Assembly: GCA_001799895.1 (NCBI GenBank)
Contig: MGUI01000041.1
Coordinates: 1-33,884, forward strand
Source: Elusimicrobia bacterium GWD2_63_28
GTDB lineage: Bacteria > Elusimicrobiota > Elusimicrobia > Elusimicrobiales > UBA9959
DNA length: 33,884 nucleotides
Reading direction: 5' to 3'
Below the pieces are notes generated by a model, which saw only the letters and a program-made list of their open reading frames with translations, did not search any database and had not been told where the DNA came from. The position numbers and the translations under genes were made by a program. Numbering within the stretch: the stretch's first letter is position 1; each line of letters begins with the position of its first letter. This document shows, one piece after another, positions 28,584 through 33,884 of this stretch.

Positions 28584-30848
28584 ATGGAAAATTTCGAAGC
28601 GATAGAAAAGATCCTGGCGGCCGCCGGCGCGCAGGGGCGCAAGAGCCTGAGCGAGCCAGAGGTCTACCGGGTGTTCGAGCTGGCCGGGCTGGACGCCCCG
28701 AAATACTGCCTCTACGACGCGAAGGGCTTCAGCCCCGCCGCGGCGGCCGCGGACGCCTGCGCGCGCCTGCCGGGCGACAAGGCGGTCCTGAAGCTGGTCT
28801 CCTCGGCGACGCTGCACAAGACCGAGGCGGGCGGGGTTAAGGTGCTTGAGAAGACGGAGGAGGCGCTGGGCGCGGCGATGAAGGCGATGGCCGCCAAGTT
28901 CGCTGACGCCGAGGCCTTCATGGCGGTGGAGTTCGTGCCGCACTCCGCCTTCGCGCTGGGCGAGGAACTGCTGCTGGGCGCGCGCTCCGACGACGCTTTC
29001 GGCCCGGTGCTCACCCTGGGCCCGGGCGGCACTAACGCCGAGGCGCTTACGAAATCCCTGCGCCCCGGGGTTTCCCCCTCCGTGATCCCGGCGCACCTGG
29101 CCTTTAACGACGAGGCCTGGCAAAGCTTCCTCGGCGGCTGCTGGGCCTGGAAGTATACCTCCGGCAATATCCGCGGCGGCAAGCGGATTGTCCAGGACGG
29201 AGAGATGCTCAAGTGGCTCGAGGGCTTCTCGCACCTGATCAAGCATTTCAGGGACGGCGGCTCCTCCGACTGGGCCATAGAGGAATTCGAGATCAACCCG
29301 CTGGCCGCCTCCAGGGGGCGGCTGACCGCGCTGGACGGGGTGCTGCGCTTCCGCCCCGCGAAGAAAGCCTCGCCGCGCCGCAAGCCTTCCCGGCAGGGCG
29401 TCGAGGGGCTCATCCACACGAAGAGCGCCGCCGTGGTGGGCGTCAGCGAGAAGAAGATGAACATGGCCCGCATCATCCTCAACAATATCGTGAAGGCCGG
29501 CTTCCCGAAGGAGCGCACCTACATCATAAAAGAAGGGGCGGCCGAGATAGACGGCGTGAAATGCTTCCCCTCGCCGGCGCAGCTGCCGGAGAAGGTGGAC
29601 ATGTACGTGGTGGCGGTCCCCTCTCCCGAGGTGCCCCGCGTGCTGGCCGAAGCCGGCGCGTCGGGCAAGGTGAACGGCGTGGTGCTTATCTCCGGCGGCA
29701 TGGGCGAGAAGTCCGGCTCCGAGGGCATGGCCGGAACCGTGGTGGACGCCATAGCTGGCGCCCGGGAGCAGAACCCGGACTTCGCGCTCTCCGGCGGCAA
29801 TTCCATGGGCATAGTGCTCAACGGCGTAAAGCTGAACACTTTCTTCATCCCGGAATACAAGATGGAGCACCCGCTGGGCGTGAATCCCAATATGGCCAAG
29901 ACGGCCTTCGTGAGCCAGAGCGGGGCTTTCGTGATCTCTACCATCAGCAAGATGCCGTGGCTTAAGCCGGCTTACTGCATCACCGTGGGCAACCAGCAGG
30001 ACGTGACCGTGCCGGATTACGTGGAGCGGCTGGCCGACGAGGATGACCTGAAGGTGCTGCTGGTCTACATGGAAGGCTTCAAGCCCGGCGACGGGCTGGC
30101 GCTGGCCAAGGTGATAGAGAAGGCCCGCGCGAAGGGCAAGATCGTGGTGCTCTACAAGGCCGGCCGCACGGCCATCGGGCAGAAGGCCGTGATGGGGCAC
30201 ACGGCGTCCATCGCCGGGGATTACCTGGTGACGCGGCTTATCATGGAGCGCGCCGGGGCGCTGGTGGCCGAGACTTTCGACGAGTTCAACGACCTGGCCG
30301 CGCTGGCCTGCACCTTCGGCGGCTACGGCCTGAAGCACGGCAACACCTTCTTTATGAGCAACGCGGGCTTCGAGGCGGCCGGCATGGCCGACGGCGTGGC
30401 CGGCCGCGTGACCGCCGACATGAGCAAGGAACTCGCGGCCGAGATGGACGGCGTGCTTAAAGAGCACAGGCTGGACTCTATAGTGGACGCCAAGAACCCG
30501 CTGGACATCACGCCGATGGCGACCGACGCGGCGATAGGCGGCGTGGTGAAGTCCGCCCTTTCGTCCGACGAGTTCTCCGGGGCCATCGTTTCTATGATCC
30601 CGCTGACGGCGATGATGCACACGCTGCCGAAGGGCGGGGCGTACCCGGACGACCTGGAGAAGTCTTTCCTGAAGGCCGCGGCGGCCGACGCCCGCGGGTC
30701 CGGCAAGCCGCTGCTGTTCTGCGTCGGGTCCGGCACCCGCTACGAGCCGTACTGCGACTACGCGCAGCAGCTCGGCGTGCCGGTCTTCCGCTCCGCCGAC
30801 CGCGCAGTCAAAATGTACGCCAAGTACCTGGACTACATCCTCCCCTGA
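28584..30848 (+). CDS. ADP-forming acyl/acetyl-CoA synthetase, ATP-grasp domain first
   Basis: 754 aa from the ATG at 28584 (GGGAGAGG upstream). Residues about 15-235 are an ATP-grasp (beta) domain: VLKLVSSATLHKTEAGGVKV, GARSDDAFGPVLTLGPGG and EEFEINPLAA. A basic linker (about 255-268) joins it to the alpha part, made of a CoA-binding Rossmann domain (KSAAVVGVSEKKMNMARIILNNI) and two succinyl-CoA-ligase-like domains. The phosphohistidine loop is GHTASIAG with His539. The enzyme converts acyl-CoA, ADP and Pi to the acid, CoA and ATP, an energy-conserving last step of fermentation. The ATP-grasp-first order is the reverse of the common alpha-then-beta fusion. Confidence 0.92.
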   Translation: MENFEAIEKILAAAGAQGRKSLSEPEVYRVFELAGLDAPKYCLYDAKGFSPAAAAADACARLPGDKAVLKLVSSATLHKTEAGGVKVLEKTEEALGAAMKAMAAKFADAEAFMAVEFVPHSAFALGEELLLGARSDDAFGPVLTLGPGGTNAEALTKSLRPGVSPSVIPAHLAFNDEAWQSFLGGCWAWKYTSGNIRGGKRIVQDGEMLKWLEGFSHLIKHFRDGGSSDWAIEEFEINPLAASRGRLTALDGVLRFRPAKKASPRRKPSRQGVEGLIHTKSAAVVGVSEKKMNMARIILNNIVKAGFPKERTYIIKEGAAEIDGVKCFPSPAQLPEKVDMYVVAVPSPEVPRVLAEAGASGKVNGVVLISGGMGEKSGSEGMAGTVVDAIAGAREQNPDFALSGGNSMGIVLNGVKLNTFFIPEYKMEHPLGVNPNMAKTAFVSQSGAFVISTISKMPWLKPAYCITVGNQQDVTVPDYVERLADEDDLKVLLVYMEGFKPGDGLALAKVIEKARAKGKIVVLYKAGRTAIGQKAVMGHTASIAGDYLVTRLIMERAGALVAETFDEFNDLAALACTFGGYGLKHGNTFFMSNAGFEAAGMADGVAGRVTADMSKELAAEMDGVLKEHRLDSIVDAKNPLDITPMATDAAIGGVVKSALSSDEFSGAIVSMIPLTAMMHTLPKGGAYPDDLEKSFLKAAAADARGSGKPLLFCVGSGTRYEPYCDYAQQLGVPVFRSADRAVKMYAKYLDYILP

Positions 30849-30873
30849 CCCCTGCGGCAGGCCGCTGAAATCG

Positions 30874-30902
30874 GAGAAGCCCCTTCCGGGGCTTCTCTTT
30901 TC
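30874..30902 (+). terminator. Rho-independent terminator
   Basis: Perfect 10-bp stem GAGAAGCCCC / GGGGCTTCTC with loop TTCC (30874-30897), followed by TTTTCTT. It ends the kinase-synthetase transcript; no T-tract is present on the other strand. Confidence 0.92.
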
Positions 30903-30919
30903 TTGATCTCCAGGCTTCC

Positions 30920-32065
30920 TTACTTGGCGTTGGAGAGGATCTTTTCGATCTCGGGCTGCTCGTGCTTCATGCCCCACAGGCGGATGAGGCCCATGGCGTT
31001 GGCGGCTATCTTCGGGATATCTTCGGCGGGGATGCCGGCTTCGGGCAGGCGCACGGGGGCGCCGGCTTTGCGGAAGAAGGCCTCGAAAGCCGCTATGGTT
31101 TCCTCGGCGGTATGGACGCCGAAGACGGCGGCACCGAATTTCTCAAGCCGGGCCGGGCCGGAGGCCTGCAGGTGGTGCTTGAACCAGGCCGGCATCACTA
31201 TGGCCAGTCCCGCGCCGTGGGCGATGTCGTAGAGGGCGCTGAGGGAATGCTCTATGGCGTGGTTGATGAAGCTGGTCCCGCCGTAGCCGCAGGCGGCCAG
31301 GCCGTTGAGCGCCAGCGTGGCCGACCACATCATGGAGGCGCGCGCGTTGTAGTCCGCCGGGTCCTTGAGGATGCGCAGCGTGGAGGCCACCACGGTGCGG
31401 GCCAGGGCGTGCACTATCTCGTCGGTGATCTCCGAGTCCGCGTCCTTTGTTGTGAAATAGCCTTCTATGATGTGCGCCAGCGCGTCCACCGCGCCGTTGG
31501 CCACCTGCTCGCGCGGCAGCGTCAGCGTGGTCTCGGGGTCCAGCGCCGAGACGCGCGGGAACAGCCACTGGCTGTGGGCCGAGTACTTCTGCGCCGTGGC
31601 CTCGTTGGTCACCACGCAGCCGCCGTTCATCTCCGAGCCGGTGGCGGGCAGCGTCAGCGCCGTGAAGAGGGGCAGCGCCTTGCGGATCTCGGCCTTGCCG
31701 CAGAAAAAGTCCCAGACGTCGCCGCCATGCAGGGCCCCCGCGGCGATGGCCTTGGCCTCGTCTATCACCGAGCCTCCCCCCGCCGCCACTATGATGTCGC
31801 AGGCATTAGCCCGGGCCTTCTCGATGCCGGCTTTCACGTGCGAGAGCACCGGGTTGGGCTTTACGCCGGGATGCTCCACGATCTCCACGCCGTTGGCCTT
31901 CAGGGCCCCGGTCAGCACGTCGTACACGCCGTTCTTCTTTATGCTGCCGCCTCCGTAGACCAGGAGGGCTTTCTTGCCGGCGGCGGCCGCCGCCGGGCCC
32001 AGCTTGGCCACCACGGCCTTGCCGAAAATTATCTGTGTGGGGTTGGCGAATGTGAAGTTCTGCAT
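30920..32065 (-). CDS. Iron-containing alcohol dehydrogenase (butanol dehydrogenase/YqhD type)
   Basis: 381 aa group III ADH. It begins NFTFANPTQIIFGKAVV and has YGGGSIKKNGVYD and AAGGGSVIDEAKA for NAD(P) binding. Metal ligands are D194 and H198 (NGAVDALAHIIEGYF), H273 (AIEHSLSAL) and H283 (DIAHGAGLAIVMPAW). YqhD/BDH relatives reduce aldehydes with NADPH, so it may dispose of reductant as ethanol or butanol or detoxify aldehydes. The ribosome binding site AAGGAG precedes the ATG. It starts 10 nt after the stop of the membrane protein gene, so the two may share a transcript. Confidence 0.94.
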   Translation of the reverse strand: MQNFTFANPTQIIFGKAVVAKLGPAAAAAGKKALLVYGGGSIKKNGVYDVLTGALKANGVEIVEHPGVKPNPVLSHVKAGIEKARANACDIIVAAGGGSVIDEAKAIAAGALHGGDVWDFFCGKAEIRKALPLFTALTLPATGSEMNGGCVVTNEATAQKYSAHSQWLFPRVSALDPETTLTLPREQVANGAVDALAHIIEGYFTTKDADSEITDEIVHALARTVVASTLRILKDPADYNARASMMWSATLALNGLAACGYGGTSFINHAIEHSLSALYDIAHGAGLAIVMPAWFKHHLQASGPARLEKFGAAVFGVHTAEETIAAFEAFFRKAGAPVRLPEAGIPAEDIPKIAANAMGLIRLWGMKHEQPEIEKILSNAK

Positions 32066-32075
32066 AAGTTCTCCT

Positions 32076-33041
32076 TTATTGCTGTCTGGCCGCGCAATCC
32101 TTCAGGTGGGCCAGGTCGTCGATGCCGTCTAGCAGGCAGGGGCGCCTGACGTCGCGCAGCGCCGGGACGGGCCGCCCCGCCGCCTGCGCCTCGCCTATGG
32201 CCTTCTCCCAGTTCAAATGCCACAGGTACAGCATGGCCGTGAACATCTGCTCCAGGTAGATGCTGTAGCTCCAGGCCAGCGCCATATAGGCCAGCGTGAC
32301 GAACCAGACCCACTCCGGGAAAGTGACCTTGCCCTCGCCGGAAATATAGAGGATGATCGCCGGCGGGATGAAGACGATGGCCGCCGCCAGCTCCGACAGC
32401 GCGAAGCCCGTCATGAAGGTGCCGATGTTGAGGCGCAGGATGCGCATGCCGCGGGTGAAGGCGTCCCAGGGGCCCAGACCCTGCCAGGCTATGGCCGGCA
32501 GCACCAGGAACACCGCCATCCTGACGCCCTTGTTGAGCGCGCGGAAGAAGGCGGCCGAGAGCGAGAACCGGGTATCCCCGGCCAGCGTGCGGGCGGCGTT
32601 CTCGGCGCTGAAATTGTCGTCCCTGCCGGAAGAAGAGCCGCGCTTCTTGCGCGTCAGCAGCGCCGTCAGCACGGTCAGCACGAACCAGACCAGCGTCCAG
32701 ACCACCACTATCGGCAGCATCCGCAGCAGGTTGGCGCCGAGCGAGTCGGCGAAGGCCCCCGCCAGCGAGAGCTGCCGCCCGGACTCGGCCTGCTGGATCA
32801 GCTCCAGCAGCATCGAGGCCGAAAAGGCCAGCAGCAGGGCGAAGAAGAAGATTATGCCCAGCACCGTCAGCATAGTCTGCTCCAGCGTCAGCGGGTCCCA
32901 GTCGAAGCGGTACTTGAAATAGAGCACCGTGGGCGCGTACAGCAGCCAGGTGAAGAGCAGCGGCATCACCATGACCGGGTGGCGCAGGAACAGCGTGGTG
33001 GAGTATTTGATGAGGTCCCAGCCGCTCTTGATGGAGTTCAT
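32076..33041 (-). CDS. Polytopic membrane protein of unknown function
   Basis: 321 aa. About five or six hydrophobic segments are seen: residues about 20-42 (FLRHPVMVMPLLFTWLLYAPTV), 56-85, 105-135, 172-192, 208-238 and 245-268. A cytoplasm-like polar insert rich in Arg, Lys and Ser lies near 138-160. The terminal 45 residues are soluble and contain two Cys. The layout resembles the glycerophosphoryl-diester/DUF4013-type integral proteins often seen in bacteria, but I cannot name a family. Confidence 0.75.
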   Translation of the reverse strand: MNSIKSGWDLIKYSTTLFLRHPVMVMPLLFTWLLYAPTVLYFKYRFDWDPLTLEQTMLTVLGIIFFFALLLAFSASMLLELIQQAESGRQLSLAGAFADSLGANLLRMLPIVVVWTLVWFVLTVLTALLTRKKRGSSSGRDDNFSAENAARTLAGDTRFSLSAAFFRALNKGVRMAVFLVLPAIAWQGLGPWDAFTRGMRILRLNIGTFMTGFALSELAAAIVFIPPAIILYISGEGKVTFPEWVWFVTLAYMALAWSYSIYLEQMFTAMLYLWHLNWEKAIGEAQAAGRPVPALRDVRRPCLLDGIDDLAHLKDCAARQQ

Positions 33042-33066
33042 GCCTTCAGTTTAATATTTAAGGCGC

Positions 33067-33100
33067 CAAAAGAAAAGCCCCCCGGCCGTTCCGGGGGGCT
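33067..33100 (-). terminator. Rho-independent terminator
   Basis: 10-bp stem AGCCCCCCGG / CCGGGGGGCT (33076-33085 with 33091-33100) with a 5-nt loop. On the minus strand it is followed by a T-rich run (TTTTCTTTTG). It ends the partial gene at 33120-33884. Confidence 0.88.
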
Positions 33101-33119
33101 CTCGCGGCGCCGCCGGGGT

Positions 33120-33884
33120 TTACTCGGCGTCCACCCAGACGCGCTCGGGCAGGCGCGCGCCGCCGAAGGCCTTGGCGCCCACCGGCGTCTCGGAGGCCAG
33201 GCAGCCGGAGATGAAGGCGCGGGCCTTTACCAGCTCGTGGACCGAATTGATCAGGATCGGCTTGCTCTTACCCTTCTTGAAGTCGACATGGTCCTTCTTG
33301 ACGATGTACTTGGAGTTCAGCTGCCCCGAGTAATCGTTGTAGATGATCTCGACGTGGCAGTCGAGGTAGTCGCGGTACAGGGGCTTGAGCCACATGCGCG
33401 CCTCGTCGAGCTCGGCCTTGAAATCCGTGCTCTCCACGTACTCTATGCGGTCGCGGAAATCCTCGGAGAGGTCCAGGTAGACGTTCGGGTCGCAGTAGTT
33501 CTTGTCCGGCGTGAAGGCCTCGAAGATCCGCTCGCGCAGCACCTTGGCCAGCCGGGCGCCTATCTTGCCGCCGGTGGAGTTGACGTAGTCTTCCTGCTGC
33601 TCGTCGGAGCCGTCGTGGGCGCTGCCCAGCACGTGCGAGCCCGCGGTCTCGATGCCGCCTATCAGCGCGGCCCTGAAGCCGCCGCGCACGTAGCCGTAGA
33701 GCATGATGCCGTGGAAGTGGTACCAGGCGCCGTATTTGTCGCCCTTGCCCTGGTAGAAGTTGCTGATGCTGGCCAGCTTGCGGGTGACGGCCAGCTTGTC
33801 GCGGTCCGGGTGGCGCCAGTTGTCGCCCAGGATGTTCTCTATGGCCAGGATCGCCAGGTACACGTCGCCGCCGGCCAGGCGGTA
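33120..33884 (-). CDS. Hypothetical protein, N-terminus outside the window
   Basis: At least 254 residues. The frame is open to the end of the window, so the gene starts beyond it; a GTG at 33863 is internal. No signal or membrane segment is visible in this part. It is rich in aromatic and acidic residues with many Tyr and Asp (WYHFHGIMLYGYVRGGF, KNYCDPNVYLDLSEDF, YRDYLDCHVEIIYNDYSG). Four Cys or His-rich patches could bind metal but form no pattern I know. I do not recognise a family. It ends with its own terminator. Confidence 0.75.
   Translation of the reverse strand, partial: YRLAGGDVYLAILAIENILGDNWRHPDRDKLAVTRKLASISNFYQGKGDKYGAWYHFHGIMLYGYVRGGFRAALIGGIETAGSHVLGSAHDGSDEQQEDYVNSTGGKIGARLAKVLRERIFEAFTPDKNYCDPNVYLDLSEDFRDRIEYVESTDFKAELDEARMWLKPLYRDYLDCHVEIIYNDYSGQLNSKYIVKKDHVDFKKGKSKPILINSVHELVKARAFISGCLASETPVGAKAFGGARLPERVWVDAE

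Noticed and set aside
1..33884. CRISPR arrays, insertion sequences, rRNA genes
   Set aside because: No regularly spaced repeats, transposase genes or rRNA segments were seen. The Cas4-like nuclease signature at 19048-20316 is not accompanied by cas genes or repeats.

Overview
The window is about 34 kb of GC-rich, densely coded bacterial chromosome. Several features point to a diderm (Gram-negative-type) organism: a TonB-dependent outer-membrane receptor, an AsmA-family protein, several lipoproteins and a periplasmic transglutaminase-like protein. A fermentative lifestyle is suggested by an ADP-forming acyl-CoA synthetase, a PfkB sugar kinase and an iron-containing alcohol dehydrogenase. The gene style and the split CoaB/CoaC would fit a phylum such as Elusimicrobiota. 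That placement is only a guess, because no rRNA or phylogenetic marker is present.

Layout. (1) 1-1264: the C-terminal part of a large serine recombinase, whose last codons run into the 3' end of a tRNA-His gene. This looks like the right border of an integrated element lying to the left of the window. (2) 1330-2748: a Memo-AMMECR1 fusion gene. (3) 2808-9807: a tightly overlapping plus-strand operon. A DUF2520/Rossmann protein (candidate ketopantoate reductase) is followed by panB, panC, coaC, coaB, coaX and panD, then a thioredoxin-reductase-like flavoprotein without the CxxC motif, then a fusion of an RlmN/Cfr-like radical SAM domain to an isochorismatase-like hydrolase. Together these genes cover pantothenate synthesis and CoA synthesis as far as 4'-phosphopantetheine. 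(4) 9800-11557: a TonB-dependent receptor, convergent with the operon. (5) 11710-12711: a small membrane-anchored protein, then a two-gene operon of tiny proteins (one ribbon-helix-helix-like) whose promoter spacer holds five tandem 5-bp repeats. (6) 12842-15366: folP and a folK-folC fusion, then tRNA-Arg. (7) 15534-18085: an unknown gene with a dyad-rich leader, a TPR lipoprotein and a transglutaminase-like protein. (8) 18255-21824: a lipoprotein, a RecB-like Fe-S nuclease and an FGGY (glycerol) kinase. (9) 27564 down to 21885: a seven-gene minus-strand operon in the order AsmA-like, lipoprotein, cutA, DUF4321, maf, queD-like, trxB. (10) 27634-32065: a PfkB kinase, an ADP-forming acyl-CoA synthetase and a convergent Fe-ADH. 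(11) 32076-33884: a polytopic membrane protein and a partial unknown gene.

The most notable signals are these: an RlmN-like radical SAM-isochorismatase fusion that keeps the C-terminal catalytic Cys but lacks the other RlmN Cys; the NATAG x5 operator-like array in front of the tiny RHH operon; a recurring -10 box only 6-8 nt from the start codon of at least five genes, which predicts leaderless mRNAs; a FolK-FolC fusion; and a recombinase-tRNA-His junction.
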